64,000 nucleotides of DNA, from the NCBI RefSeq assembly GCF_008180155.1, contig NZ_VSZS01000059.1, positions 1 to 64,000 on the forward strand. Reading direction: 5' to 3'. The position numbers were made by a program, and so were the translations under genes. Positions 8,155-17,260 of the stretch are shown here, in pieces (position 1 is the first letter of the stretch; each line of letters begins with the position of its first letter). The notes under the pieces were generated by a model, which saw nothing but the letters and a program-made list of their open reading frames with translations, searched no databases and had not been told where the DNA came from. The stretch is from Neoaquamicrobium microcysteis (GTDB lineage: Bacteria > Pseudomonadota > Alphaproteobacteria > Rhizobiales > Rhizobiaceae).

Positions 8155-8607
8155 ATGGGAGGACGCTATTTCGAGGAATTCGAGGTCGGCCAGCGTTTCG
8201 TCCACGAAGTGCGCCGGACGGTCACCGACATGGACAACATCCTGTTCTCGACGCTGACGCACAACCCGGCCGCGATCCATATCGACCATGAATATGCCAA
8301 GACGACGGAGTTCGGAAAGCCGCTGATGAACTCCATCTTCACGCTCGGGCTGGTGGTCGGGCTCTCGATCCAGGACACGACGCTCGGCACCACGGTGGGC
8401 AACCTCGGCTGGGAGGAGGTGAAGTTTCCGAAACCCGTCTTCTCCGGTGACACCCTGCGCGCCGAGACCAGCGTCGTCGCGCTCAAGGAAAGCCGGTCGC
8501 GCCCGACGCAGGGGATCGTCACCTTCGAGCACACGGGGTTCAACCAGCGCGACGAGGAAGTGTGCGTGTGCCGGCGCGTGGCGCTGATGCTGAGGAGGCC
8601 GGCATGA
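8155..8607 (+). CDS. MaoC-like (R)-specific enoyl-CoA hydratase
   Basis: 150 residues, single hotdog MaoC domain, near-complete family length. The hydratase-2 motif region reads THNPAAIHIDHEYA (about residues 35-48). In most relatives the residue before NP is Asp, Asn or Gln; here it is His, while the second catalytic His/Asp part (HID) is kept. The downstream GKPLMNSIFTLGLVVGLS is the usual conserved helix. It probably hydrates a 2-enoyl-CoA to a 3-hydroxyacyl-CoA. Its end overlaps the next gene (lyase) by ATGA, as in mesaconyl-CoA hydratase/lyase pairs, so a branched or dicarboxylic CoA substrate is possible. Confidence 0.8.
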   Translation: MGGRYFEEFEVGQRFVHEVRRTVTDMDNILFSTLTHNPAAIHIDHEYAKTTEFGKPLMNSIFTLGLVVGLSIQDTTLGTTVGNLGWEEVKFPKPVFSGDTLRAETSVVALKESRSRPTQGIVTFEHTGFNQRDEEVCVCRRVALMLRRPA

Positions 8608-9476
8608 GGCTGCGGTCGCTCCTCTTCGTTCCCGGCGACAGCGAGCGCAAGTTCGACAAGGCGCGCAACTGCGGCGCCGACGCGCTGATCCTCGATCTGG
8701 AGGACGCGGTCGCGCCGTCGCGCAAGGTCGAGGCGCGCGCGCTCGTCCAGCACTTCCTGCGGGACGGCAGCCCCCACGACTGGAGCTTCTGGGTTCGCGT
8801 CAACGCCTTCGACACCGGAATGACGCTGGACGATCTTGCAGCCGTCGTCGCGCCGGGGCTTGCCGGCATCGTCTTCCCGAAGTCGAACGGTGCCGCCGAT
8901 CTCGTCCGGCTCGGCCACTGTCTCGACGCGCTGGAAGCCAAAGCGGAAATGCCGGCCGGCGGGATCAAGGTGCTGGTCGTGTCGACAGAAACCCCGCAGG
9001 CCATGTTCAACCTCGGCTCCTACACGCCCGCCCATCCGCGGCTGGCCGCGCTGACCTGGGGCGCGGAGGATCTGGGCGCGGCCATCGGTGCGACCGCCAA
9101 CAAGGAGGCGGACGGCGCGTGGACCATGCCCTATCAGGTGGCGCGCTCGATGTGCCTGTTCGCGGCTGCCGCATCGGACGTGACGCCGATCGATACGCTC
9201 TATGCCGATTTCCGCGACGCTGACGGCCTTGCTGAGAGCTGCCGGCGCTCGCGCCGCGACGGTTTTCTGGGCCGCATCGCGATCCATCCCGATCAGGTCG
9301 CAACGATCAATACGTGCTTCTCGCCCTCCGAAGAAGACATTGCCGAGGCGCAGAAGATCGTCGCAGCCTTCGCCGCGCAGCCCGACGCGGGCACGATCGG
9401 CATCGACGGCAGGATGGTCGACATACCGCATCTGAAGCAGGCAAGGCGCGTGCTCGCGTCGATCCCGGGGAGTTGA
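8604..9476 (+). CDS. HpcH/HpaI aldolase / CitE-like CoA-ester lyase
   Basis: A 290-residue TIM-barrel protein of the citrate lyase beta subunit-like family. It opens with RSLLFVPGDSERKFDKA and LILDLEDAV, the family signatures for CoA-ester binding and the metal site. VFPKSNGA and VSTETPQAM supply further active-site loops, and the C-terminal IAIHPDQV is typical. Members cleave malyl-, methylmalyl- or citramalyl-CoA by retro-aldol chemistry using Mg. With a MaoC hydratase directly upstream (overlap ATGA), a hydration-then-cleavage pair acting on a branched or unsaturated dicarboxylic CoA ester is the most economical reading. I cannot tell the substrate from the sequence. Confidence 0.8.
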   Translation: MRLRSLLFVPGDSERKFDKARNCGADALILDLEDAVAPSRKVEARALVQHFLRDGSPHDWSFWVRVNAFDTGMTLDDLAAVVAPGLAGIVFPKSNGAADLVRLGHCLDALEAKAEMPAGGIKVLVVSTETPQAMFNLGSYTPAHPRLAALTWGAEDLGAAIGATANKEADGAWTMPYQVARSMCLFAAAASDVTPIDTLYADFRDADGLAESCRRSRRDGFLGRIAIHPDQVATINTCFSPSEEDIAEAQKIVAAFAAQPDAGTIGIDGRMVDIPHLKQARRVLASIPGS

Positions 9477-9483
9477 AGAGGCC

Positions 9484-10668
9484 ATGAACGCCCAATCGTC
9501 AGGTCGCGTGAGTTCGCCCGAGGATCTGGAGGTCATCCGCGAAGGGGTTCGCTCGGTCGTCGCGCGCTTCGATGACGAGTACTGGCTGCAGCGCGACGAG
9601 GACGGGAAGTTTCCGCGGGAGTTCCACAAGGCGATGGCCGAGGCCGGCTGGCTCGGCATCACCATGCCGGAGGAATATGGCGGTTCGGGCCTCGGCGTCA
9701 GCGAGGCGGCCGTCATGATGCACGAGGTTTCCAGCCACGGCGGCGGCATGGCGGCCGCATCCTCGGTGCATGTCAACCTGTTCGGACCGCATCCGATCGT
9801 GGTGCACGGGACGCCCGAGCAGAAGAAGGAGTGGGTGCCCCGCCTCGTCTCCGGCGAGGACCAGTGCTGCTTCGGCTTCACCGAGCCGGATGCGGGGCTG
9901 AACACCACGCGGATCAAGACCTTCGCCGAGAAGGTGCCCGGCGGCTATCTCGTCCACGGCCAGAAGGTCTGGACCTCGACGGCGCAGGTCGCCAGCAAGA
10001 TCATGCTTCTGACGCGCACCACGCGCTACGAGGACGCGCGGCGGCCGACCGACGGCATCACCATCTTCTACACCGACCTCGACCGCTCGAAGATCGAGGT
10101 GCGCAAGATCCCGAAGATGGGTCGCAAGGCGGTCGACTCCAACGCCATCTTCATCGACGGGCTGTTCATTCCCGAGGAGCACCGCATCGGTGAGGAGGGC
10201 AGGGGCTTCTCCTACATCCTCGACAGCCTCAACCCCGAGCGCGTGCTGGTGGCGATGGAGGCGATCGGCATCGGCCAGGACGCGCTGCGCCGCGCCACCG
10301 CCTATGCCCGCGAGCGGGTCGTGTTCGACCGGCCGATCGGCCAGAACCAGGGCATCCAGCATCCGCTCGCCGAGAAATGGATGTATCTGGAATCCGCGTT
10401 CCTGATGGCGATGCGCGCCGCCGAGCTTTACGATTCCGGCAGGCCCTGCGGCGCCGAGGCCAACTCGGCGAAATTCCTCGGCGCGCGCGCCGGCTACGAC
10501 GCCTGCCTTCAGGCGGTGCTGACCCATGGCGGCTTCGGCTACGCCAAGGAGTACCATGTCGAGCGGCTTCTCAGGGAGGTGACGGTGACGCGCATCGCGC
10601 CGATCACCGAGCAGCTCATCCTCTGCTTCATCGCCGAGAAGGTGCTCGACCTTCCCAAATCCTACTGA
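9484..10668 (+). CDS. acyl-CoA dehydrogenase
   Basis: 394 residues with the ACAD domain order: helical N-domain, FTEPDAGLNTTRIKT flavin loop (about residue 137), beta domain, then LNPERVLVAMEAIGIGQDAL and the C-terminal TVTRIAPITEQLILCF. The loop usually occupied by the YEGT glutamate reads IAPITEQ; a glutamate is in PERV of helix G as well, so a catalytic base can be supplied. The enzyme should use FAD and reduce ETF. It lies 7 bp after the lyase gene in the long plus-strand operon from 5513 to 14027. Substrate unknown; the surrounding genes suggest an intermediate after ring opening. Confidence 0.88.
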   Translation: MNAQSSGRVSSPEDLEVIREGVRSVVARFDDEYWLQRDEDGKFPREFHKAMAEAGWLGITMPEEYGGSGLGVSEAAVMMHEVSSHGGGMAAASSVHVNLFGPHPIVVHGTPEQKKEWVPRLVSGEDQCCFGFTEPDAGLNTTRIKTFAEKVPGGYLVHGQKVWTSTAQVASKIMLLTRTTRYEDARRPTDGITIFYTDLDRSKIEVRKIPKMGRKAVDSNAIFIDGLFIPEEHRIGEEGRGFSYILDSLNPERVLVAMEAIGIGQDALRRATAYARERVVFDRPIGQNQGIQHPLAEKWMYLESAFLMAMRAAELYDSGRPCGAEANSAKFLGARAGYDACLQAVLTHGGFGYAKEYHVERLLREVTVTRIAPITEQLILCFIAEKVLDLPKSY

Positions 10669-10669
10669 G

Positions 10670-11599
10670 ATGGAGACAAGCTTGACCGGCAGCATGCAAG
10701 GCAAGGTCGTCCTGGTGACGGGCGGAGGCAGGGGGGTCGGCCGCGGCATCGCGCTCGACATGGCGAAGGCCGGAGCCAGGGTGGTCGTCAACGACCTCGG
10801 CGCTTCGCTGAAGGGCGACGATAGCGGCGACCTTTCGCCCGCGCAGGCGGTGGCCGCCGAGATCGAGGCGGCGGGCGGCGAGGCGGTCGCAGACGGAAAC
10901 AGCGTCGCCGACTGGGACGGCGCGCAGGCGATGGTGCAGGCCGCGACCGACCGCTTCGGCCGGATCGACGCGGTGGTGAACAACGCCGGAAACCTGCGCG
11001 ACGTGCTGTTCCACAAGATGGAGGAGGACGATTTCGACGCCGTGATCGCGGTCCATCTCAAGGGCGCGTTCAACGTCAGCCGTGCCGCCGCGCCGCATTT
11101 CAAGACGCAGGCCTCCGGGGCCTACGTCCACATGACGTCCACCTCCGGCCTGATCGGGAATTTCGGGCAGGCGAACTATTCCGCCGCCAAGCTCGGCATC
11201 GCCGCCCTGTCGAAGTCTATCGCCCTCGACATGGCCCGCTTCAACGTGCGCTCCAACGCCGTCGCGCCCTTTGCCTGGACGCGCATGGTCGGCTCGATTC
11301 CCGAGGACACGCCAGAGCAGAAGAGGCGCGTCGAAGGGCTGAAGAAGCTCGTGCCGGAAAAGATCGCGCCCTTCGTGGTGGCGTTGTGCGGTGATGCCGG
11401 GGCTTCCGTCACGGGGCAGATCTTCGGCGTGCGCAACAATGAGATCTTCCTGTTCTCCCAGCCGCGGCCGATCCGTTCGGCCCATACGGCTGGAGGGTGG
11501 ACGCCGGAAGCGATCGCCGAGCGCGTGTTCCCGATGTTCGAGCGGGATTTTTATCCGCTCCATCGCTCCGGCGACGTCTTCACCTGGGACCCGGTGTAG
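10670..11599 (+). CDS. SDR related to the dehydrogenase domain of multifunctional enzyme 2 (HSD17B4-like)
   Basis: 309 residues. The NAD motif is TGGGRGVGRG, followed by VVVNDLGASLKGDD, the insertion typical of peroxisomal multifunctional-enzyme type 2 and its bacterial relatives. The NNAGNLRD and STSGLIGNFGQANYSAAKLG segments give Ser and YxxxK. It should oxidise a (3R)-hydroxyacyl-CoA to the 3-keto compound. The next gene encodes a double-hotdog hydratase, the partner domain in MFE-2, so the two may work as a split MFE-2. Start choice is uncertain: the ATG at 10670 follows the previous stop directly, but GGAG at 10672-10675 is well placed for a TTG at 10682. Confidence 0.85.
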   Translation: METSLTGSMQGKVVLVTGGGRGVGRGIALDMAKAGARVVVNDLGASLKGDDSGDLSPAQAVAAEIEAAGGEAVADGNSVADWDGAQAMVQAATDRFGRIDAVVNNAGNLRDVLFHKMEEDDFDAVIAVHLKGAFNVSRAAAPHFKTQASGAYVHMTSTSGLIGNFGQANYSAAKLGIAALSKSIALDMARFNVRSNAVAPFAWTRMVGSIPEDTPEQKRRVEGLKKLVPEKIAPFVVALCGDAGASVTGQIFGVRNNEIFLFSQPRPIRSAHTAGGWTPEAIAERVFPMFERDFYPLHRSGDVFTWDPV

Positions 11600-11604
11600 G
11601 GACG

Positions 11605-12465
11605 ATGGCTTTCGACGCTGAAAGGCTGGGCCGGCACCGCTTCGCGCCGGTCGAGCAGCAATATTCGGAACGCGACGCGATCCTCTATGCGCTCGGCGTC
11701 GGACTTCCCGGCGATCCGCTCGACGCAGGCGATCTTGCGTTCCTGCTGGAGGACCGGCTGAAGGTGCTGCCGACCTATGCGGCTACGCTGGCGACGCTCG
11801 GCATGTGGGTACGCGATCCGTCCTTCGGCATCGACTGGGTACGGCTTTTGCATTCGGCGCAGGCGGCGACCTTCCATGCGCCGCTGCCCCGGGCGGCGAA
11901 GGTGCGCGCCGAGGCGCGGATCAGGTCGCTCCATGATCGCGGCGTGGAAAAGGGCGCGGTATGCGTCGTCGAGCGCCGCATATCGGACGCAGCGACGCGG
12001 GAGTCCTACTGCACCGTCGAGCAGACGCTTATCCTGCGGGGCAATGGCGGCTTCGGCGGCGATGCCCCGCCAAGGGTCGAGCCGCGGCACCTGCCGGGAC
12101 GCGCCCCGGACGCGGTCGCTCAGGTGGCGGTTTCGCCGCGCGCCGCCCTGATCTATCGTCTTTCCGGCGACCTCAATCCGCTTCATGCCGACCCCGAGGT
12201 GGCGCGCAAGGCAGGATTCGACCGGCCGATCCTGCACGGGCTCGCCTCGTACGGGATCGCCGGCGCGCAGATCCTGAAGCATTTCTGCGGCGACGATCCG
12301 ATGCGTCTGAAAAGTCTTTCGATGCGCTTCAGCGGCGTCGTCATGCCGGGCGACCGGATCGACTTTTCCATGTGGCGGGAGGGAGACGCCGTGCTTTTCG
12401 AGGCGAAGACGGGGCCTCGGACTGTGCTGGACCAGGGTTTCGCGCTCGTCGACGACGGCTCGTGA
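11605..12465 (+). CDS. MaoC-family dehydratase, double hotdog (MFE-2 hydratase 2-like)
   Basis: 286 residues; the N-terminal half resembles the degenerate hotdog of hydratase 2 and the C-terminal half carries the active motif, YRLSGDLNPLHADPEVARKAGF (around residues 190-210), with Asp, Asn and His for (R)-specific hydration. ILHGLASYGIAG follows as usual. It should hydrate trans-2-enoyl-CoA to (3R)-hydroxyacyl-CoA, feeding the SDR directly upstream. Its stop overlaps a GTG of the next reading frame, consistent with tight coupling in the operon. Confidence 0.85.
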   Translation: MAFDAERLGRHRFAPVEQQYSERDAILYALGVGLPGDPLDAGDLAFLLEDRLKVLPTYAATLATLGMWVRDPSFGIDWVRLLHSAQAATFHAPLPRAAKVRAEARIRSLHDRGVEKGAVCVVERRISDAATRESYCTVEQTLILRGNGGFGGDAPPRVEPRHLPGRAPDAVAQVAVSPRAALIYRLSGDLNPLHADPEVARKAGFDRPILHGLASYGIAGAQILKHFCGDDPMRLKSLSMRFSGVVMPGDRIDFSMWREGDAVLFEAKTGPRTVLDQGFALVDDGS

Positions 12466-12482
12466 ACACGGCGGGACAGCGG

Positions 12483-14027
12483 ATGATGCGGTCGACCATG
12501 GACTACGGACTGCGCGAATGGGCGCGAAGAGAGCCCGATCGTGTCGCGCTCCGGTTCGACGGCGGTGCGGTCCTCAGCTTCGGCGAGCTGGAGCGGATGG
12601 CCAACCGGTTCGCCAACCTCTTCGCAGATTGCGGGCTGCGGCATGGAGACCATGTCGCGGTGCTGCTCGGCAACGGCCCCCACATCGTCGCCCTGTGCTG
12701 GGCGGCCTCGCGTTCCGCGATCTACCTGACCCCGATGCCCAATTCGCTCGGTCCGGTGGAGACGGCCTATATCGTCGACAACTCGACGGCGAAGCTGGTG
12801 ATCGCGGATCCGCGCTACGGCGGGGTCGCGGCCGAGCTGCCGGCGCGATGCGCCCACGTCGCGAGCTTTCTCTCGCTCAATGGCGGCATCGAGGGCTTCG
12901 AGCCCGCGGAGCCGCGTCTGGCGGCGATGTCCGCCGATCCGCGCTCCGACGAAAGCCCCGGCTCGCTGATGATGTACTCGTCGGGAACCACCGGCGCGCC
13001 GAAGGGCATCTGGAGGCCGCTTCCGGCCATGGAGCAGCTTGCCGGCGGCCCGCCCGCCTTCGCGCGCGACCTGATCTCGCTTTTCGGCTTCACGGCCGAA
13101 ACGCGCTATCTGTCGACCGCTCCGCTCTACCACGCCGCTCCGCTGCGCTTCGTGCTCGCGGTCTCCGCGGCCGGCGGGCAGTCGACCGTGATGGAGAAGT
13201 TCGACGCGGCGCGCTCGCTGGATCTCATCGAGGAGCACAGGCTGACCATGTCGCAATGGGTGCCGACCATGTTCCAGCGGCTCCTCGCCCTGCCGGAGGA
13301 GCGGCGCAGATCATATGACGCGCCCCGGCATGTCCGCGCGATTCACGGCGCCGCGCCCTGCACGCCGGCCCTCAAGCGGGCGATGATCGAGTGGTGGGGG
13401 CCGATCATCGAGGAATACTATTCCGGTTCGGAAGGCGTGGGCCTGACGAGCATCGGCAGCGCCGAATGGCTCCGCAAGCCCGGCTCGGTCGGCGCGGCGA
13501 AGAAGGGGACGATCCACATTCTCGGCGACGATGACGCCGAGCTGGGGCCGGGGGAGAGCGGCCGCGTCTTTTTCAGCGGCACGCCGCCCTTCGCCTATTT
13601 CGGCGACGAGGCCAAGACGGCCGGCCGGACGAGCCGTCAGGGCTACCAGACCTTCGGGGACATCGGCCATGTCGACGGGGAGGGACACCTCTTTCTCTCC
13701 GACCGGCTCGACGACATGATCATTTCGGGCGGCGTCAACGTCTATCCGCAGGAGATCGAGGCCGCGATCGAGGAGGCCGAAGGGGTCGCCGAATGCGGCG
13801 TGGTCGGATTTCCGGACGAGGAATTCCAGGAAAGGCCGGTGGCCTTCGTGGTGCCTGCGGCTGGTCGGCGCGAAGCTTCCGGCGATCTGCTCGCCCGTCT
13901 GGAGACGCATGTCAGGCAGCGCCTGGGCCGCATCAAATGGCCGCGCGAAATCCGCTTCGTCGCCGAACTGCCCCGCTCGCCGACCGGAAAGCTGCTGCGC
14001 CGCGAGCTTCGGAAAATCGGCGACTGA
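12483..14027 (+). CDS. AMP-forming acyl-CoA synthetase
   Basis: An ANL-superfamily ligase of about 514 residues. The P-loop is MMYSSGTTGAPKG (about residue 163). Later motifs are EEYYSGSEGVG, the hinge region LSDRLDDMIISGGVNVYPQEIE and the C-terminal catalytic lysine in SPTGKLLRREL. It activates a carboxylic acid to its CoA thioester with ATP. It closes the plus-strand operon and faces, 13 bp away, the end of the convergent TRAP transporter genes, which may import its substrate. The open frame extends upstream through the hydratase gene, but homology begins near MDYGLREWARREPDRVAL; ATG 12483 is chosen, GTG 12462 is possible. Confidence 0.85.
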   Translation: MMRSTMDYGLREWARREPDRVALRFDGGAVLSFGELERMANRFANLFADCGLRHGDHVAVLLGNGPHIVALCWAASRSAIYLTPMPNSLGPVETAYIVDNSTAKLVIADPRYGGVAAELPARCAHVASFLSLNGGIEGFEPAEPRLAAMSADPRSDESPGSLMMYSSGTTGAPKGIWRPLPAMEQLAGGPPAFARDLISLFGFTAETRYLSTAPLYHAAPLRFVLAVSAAGGQSTVMEKFDAARSLDLIEEHRLTMSQWVPTMFQRLLALPEERRRSYDAPRHVRAIHGAAPCTPALKRAMIEWWGPIIEEYYSGSEGVGLTSIGSAEWLRKPGSVGAAKKGTIHILGDDDAELGPGESGRVFFSGTPPFAYFGDEAKTAGRTSRQGYQTFGDIGHVDGEGHLFLSDRLDDMIISGGVNVYPQEIEAAIEEAEGVAECGVVGFPDEEFQERPVAFVVPAAGRREASGDLLARLETHVRQRLGRIKWPREIRFVAELPRSPTGKLLRRELRKIGD

Positions 14028-14039
14028 ACAAACTCCGGC

Positions 14040-15380
14040 TCAGATGGCGCTCGCCATCCACAGCGACAGTGCCGGGAAGACCAGCAGCAGCGCCAGAACC
14101 ACCAGGTCCATCAGGAAGAAGGGCGCGACCCCGACGAACATGCGCTCGACCGGGATCTTCGGCGTCACCACGCTGTTGAGGACGAACACGTTCAGCCCGA
14201 CCGGCGGCGTGATCAGCCCCATCTCCAGGAGCTTCACGACGATGACGCCGAACCAGATCAGGTTGAAGCCGTGGCTCTCGACCAGCGGGATGGTGAAGGG
14301 CAGGGTCAGCAGCATGATGCCGAGCGGGTCGAGGAACATGCCGAGCACGAGATAGACGAGGACGATCGCCAGGATCAGCCAGACGGTCGAGAGATCCGCC
14401 TGCTGGACGAGATCGACGAGCCAGGTGGCGACGCCGGTCAGCGAAACGAAGGTGACGAACACCTTGGCGGCGCCCGCGATGACGAAGATCGCGGCGGACT
14501 GGACCGCCGTCTCGCGCATCGCCTCGATGAAATCCGCCATCGTGATCCTGCGGCCTACGGCGCTGATGAACAGCGCGATGAAGAACGTCACGGCAGCCGC
14601 CTCCGTCGCCGTGAAATAGCCGCCGTAGATGCCTCCGATGATGATGACGAGAATGAGGACCGCCGGCCAGGAGCGCGCGGCGGCAACCATGCGGTCCCTG
14701 AGCGAATACTGCTCGGTCGCGGGCGGCGCGGAAGCAGGGTTCCATGTCGCCCAGATCGCCACGACCAGGCAGTAGCTCAGCATCGAGATGATGCCGGGCA
14801 CCACGCCCGCGAGAAAGAGCCGGCTGATCGACTGCTCGGCGAAGATACCGTAGAGGATGAACAGCAGGCTCGGCGGGATCAACGCTCCGAGCGTCCCGCC
14901 CGCCGCCACCGCGCCGCTCGCCAGCCGGTCGCTGTAGCCGTATTTGCGCATTTCCGGCACCGCGATTCGCCCCATGGTCGCCGCGCAGGCGACGCTCGAC
15001 CCCGAAATGGCGGAAAAGCCGCAGCAGCCCAGGATCGACGCGACAGCAAGGCCGCCCGGCACGCGGGTAAGCCAGGTTCTCGCTGCGAAATAGATGTCGC
15101 TGGTGATGCCGGCCCGGTAGCAGATATGGCCGAGCGCGATGAACAGCGGCACGGCCGTCAGGTCGTAGGAATGGAACAGCCCGAAATAGGTGTTGGTGAC
15201 GAGCGTGAGCGCCGGAGCGATCGCGCCCTGAAGTTGCATGCCCCCGGCCGCCGGAAAGGCGAAGAAGGCGTAGATGCAGGAGACGGCCATCGCGCCGAGG
15301 GCGAAGGCGATGGGCACGCGCAGGAGGATCAGCACCAGAGACAGCCCGAGGCCGAGCGTGCCCATCAGGACGGGTTCCAT
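14040..15380 (-). CDS. dctM: TRAP transporter large permease (DctM-type)
   Basis: 446 residues, almost entirely hydrophobic helices, the length and topology of the 12-13 span DctM subunit. The conserved GCCGFSAISGSSVACAATMG stretch and the mid-region GGTLGALIPPSLLFILYG are hallmarks of the family. With the small DctQ and periplasmic DctP subunits upstream it forms a sodium- or proton-driven importer of organic acids. It lies 6 bp after dctQ. The nearby ligase and catabolic genes suggest that it brings in the module 1 substrate. Confidence 0.9.
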   Translation of the reverse strand: MEPVLMGTLGLGLSLVLILLRVPIAFALGAMAVSCIYAFFAFPAAGGMQLQGAIAPALTLVTNTYFGLFHSYDLTAVPLFIALGHICYRAGITSDIYFAARTWLTRVPGGLAVASILGCCGFSAISGSSVACAATMGRIAVPEMRKYGYSDRLASGAVAAGGTLGALIPPSLLFILYGIFAEQSISRLFLAGVVPGIISMLSYCLVVAIWATWNPASAPPATEQYSLRDRMVAAARSWPAVLILVIIIGGIYGGYFTATEAAAVTFFIALFISAVGRRITMADFIEAMRETAVQSAAIFVIAGAAKVFVTFVSLTGVATWLVDLVQQADLSTVWLILAIVLVYLVLGMFLDPLGIMLLTLPFTIPLVESHGFNLIWFGVIVVKLLEMGLITPPVGLNVFVLNSVVTPKIPVERMFVGVAPFFLMDLVVLALLLVFPALSLWMASAI

Positions 15381-15386
15381 TGGATG

Positions 15387-15914
15387 TCAACCGTGCGGTT
15401 TGTGCCTGCTGCGATAGACCTCGCCTTCGCCGGCCAGCTCGGCCAGGAGGTGATGCGTCAATCTCAGCCAGACGAGGATGAAGCCTGTTGCGAAGAAGAG
15501 GCGGGCGGGCCATTCGGGCATGTTGAGCTGCCCGTAATAGTACCGCCCGCTCCGGAGGAAGGCGAGAAAATCGCCGACGGCCCAGAGCGCGACCGGGACG
15601 ACGGCGACAAGACCGGCGGCCACCGCGACCAGCTCCGCCGCCGTCCGGCCTTTCGGCCCGAAGCGGTCGTAGAGAAGGTCGACGGCTATGTGCGCCCGCT
15701 GCCCCGTCGCATAGCCCAGGCCGCAGGCGATGGAAACCAGCATGAGCTGCTGGGTGATCAGGACATGGTCGGGGATGCTCAGGCCGATGTTGCGGATCGA
15801 GATCGCGGTGATCATGATCGCCGCAATCAGGACGAGCGCGCTGACGGAGACGGCGAACAGCGTCTTTTCCAGGTGGCCGAGCCCCTTGTCGAACAGGTCC
15901 AGAAATCGCCGCAA
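15387..15914 (-). CDS. dctQ: TRAP transporter small permease (DctQ-type)
   Basis: About 175 residues with four hydrophobic segments (around residues 15-40, 50-75, 85-110 and 125-150), as in DctQ. I place the start at the TTG at 15914 because GGGAGG lies 8 bases before it; an in-frame TTG at 15932 lies upstream of that site and would be less likely. The same GGGAGG-N8-TTG arrangement occurs at badH. It is in one operon with dctP (68 bp upstream) and dctM (6 bp downstream). Confidence 0.85.
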   Translation of the reverse strand: MRRFLDLFDKGLGHLEKTLFAVSVSALVLIAAIMITAISIRNIGLSIPDHVLITQQLMLVSIACGLGYATGQRAHIAVDLLYDRFGPKGRTAAELVAVAAGLVAVVPVALWAVGDFLAFLRSGRYYYGQLNMPEWPARLFFATGFILVWLRLTHHLLAELAGEGEVYRSRHKPHG

Positions 15915-15982
15915 CGATTCATCCTCCCGCAATGGTTCCTTGCCGGCGCCGGTGTTCTTGCGCCGTCGGGCTGACTATTGGG

Positions 15983-17041
15983 CTATTCTTGCGCCTCGGT
16001 CGCATATTTTGTGGTGAGCGTGCGGTAGGTTTCGAGAAGTCGCGCGCCGTCCGCGCCCACGCTCGCTCCCCGGGCCACCCACTCGTCGACGAACGGCTGG
16101 CCGAGCTCGTCCAGCCGGGCGATCTCCTCCGGCCCGGGCGTGACGACATCGATCGTGCGGCCTTCATAGCCGGCTCGGAAATTCTCGATCACTTCCCGGT
16201 TGTCGCCTTCGATGCGTCTGGCGAGCCGCTCGGTGAACTCGCGGCCCAGTTCCCGCAACACCTGCTGGTCCTCTTCTCCGAGCGCCTCGAACTGGCTCTT
16301 GTTCATGAGAACTCCGTTCGAGCCGAGCGTGGCCCAGTTGACGTCGAGATACTGGTTTGTCACCTCGAACAGCTTGTAGGAGACGGCCGTATAGGCATAG
16401 GTCTGAGCGCAATCGACCAGGCCGGTGTCGAGCCCCTGATAGGTCTCCGGCAGGGGCAGGGGAACGGCGTTCGCGCCGAGCTGCTCGAGAACCTTGCCGA
16501 TGTCGCCGCTGTATCGGATCTTCTTGCCTCGCAGGTCGTCGAGCGAGCCGATCGGGCCGCCGGTGCAGATGAACTGGATAGGGCCGACCGTGTAGTTTGC
16601 GATATAGACGAGGCCGGAGCGATCGAACTCGGCAAGCATCTGCTCGTCGCTCGTGCCCATCTCGTAGAGCGCCATCGAGCTCGCTACCGAATCCGGCACC
16701 GCGATCATGGCGTCGCCAACGCTGTAGGCGTAGAGCTGCTGCGGGAAGTAGGCGGCCGTGATCGCGCCCATGGCCGCCACGCCCGATGCAATGCCGTCGA
16801 ACATGCCGGTCGCGCTCAGCAGCGCCCCGCCCCAGTGGAACTCGATCCTGACGCGGCCATCCGTCCGCTTGGCAAGCTCGTCGGCGAACCACATCTGCTC
16901 CTCTGCCCGCGACCCGCGATTGGGACCATAATCGGCGAAGCGCAGGACCGTCTGCGCCTGCGCTTCCGCGGCAACCGCCAAGGCGAGCCCCGTCGCGAAT
17001 ATCGCGGACATCGAGTACTTCGAGACTGATTTCCTCAACAT
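15983..17041 (-). CDS. dctP: TRAP transporter substrate-binding protein (DctP family)
   Basis: 352 residues with a cleavable signal peptide ending in AAEAQAQ, then VLRFADYGPNRG, a DctP-type start of the mature protein. The middle carries the ICTGGPIGSLDDLRGKKIRYSG stretch, the region that includes the conserved ligand-binding arginine of DctP proteins. It captures an organic acid in the periplasm for DctQM. The start at 17041 follows a GGGAGG site; an earlier in-frame start at 17089 would put 16 polar residues before the signal peptide. Two tandem operator-like sites lie about 90-120 bp upstream. Confidence 0.9.
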   Translation of the reverse strand: MLRKSVSKYSMSAIFATGLALAVAAEAQAQTVLRFADYGPNRGSRAEEQMWFADELAKRTDGRVRIEFHWGGALLSATGMFDGIASGVAAMGAITAAYFPQQLYAYSVGDAMIAVPDSVASSMALYEMGTSDEQMLAEFDRSGLVYIANYTVGPIQFICTGGPIGSLDDLRGKKIRYSGDIGKVLEQLGANAVPLPLPETYQGLDTGLVDCAQTYAYTAVSYKLFEVTNQYLDVNWATLGSNGVLMNKSQFEALGEEDQQVLRELGREFTERLARRIEGDNREVIENFRAGYEGRTIDVVTPGPEEIARLDELGQPFVDEWVARGASVGADGARLLETYRTLTTKYATEAQE

Positions 17042-17131
17042 TCCATCCTCCCTGTCGTTCGATCCGGTATCGTGCGTCGGATCGGTCATGAGGGACCGGT
17101 CGCCACGCTATCAACTCCATCCAGAGTGATT

Positions 17132-17160
17132 GATAGCGTATATTACACTAGCATACAATA
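17132..17160 (+). promoter_or_regulatory. two tandem module 1 operator-like sites upstream of TRAP operon
   Basis: GATAGCGTATATTA (17132-17145) and ACTAGCATACAATA (17147-17160), each matching the module consensus ACTWGCGTACRATA with a few differences, spaced 15 bp centre to centre. They lie in the 219-bp space between the dctP start (17041) and the end of the next minus-strand gene (17261). No other feature is evident in that space. Confidence 0.45.
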
Positions 17161-17260
17161 ATCTAGGCAAGCCGAAACCGATCATTTGCGTTTGCCCGGC
17201 TGACTGCTCTGCGAACTCGACCGGGCGGTTCGGATGCGGATCTTCGCCCGAGTCCTCTCT

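Noticed and set aside
14271-15974. Long plus-strand open frame over the TRAP genes
   Set aside because: Antisense of dctM and dctQ, which have clear membrane topology and family motifs; the translation is highly charged and without homology.
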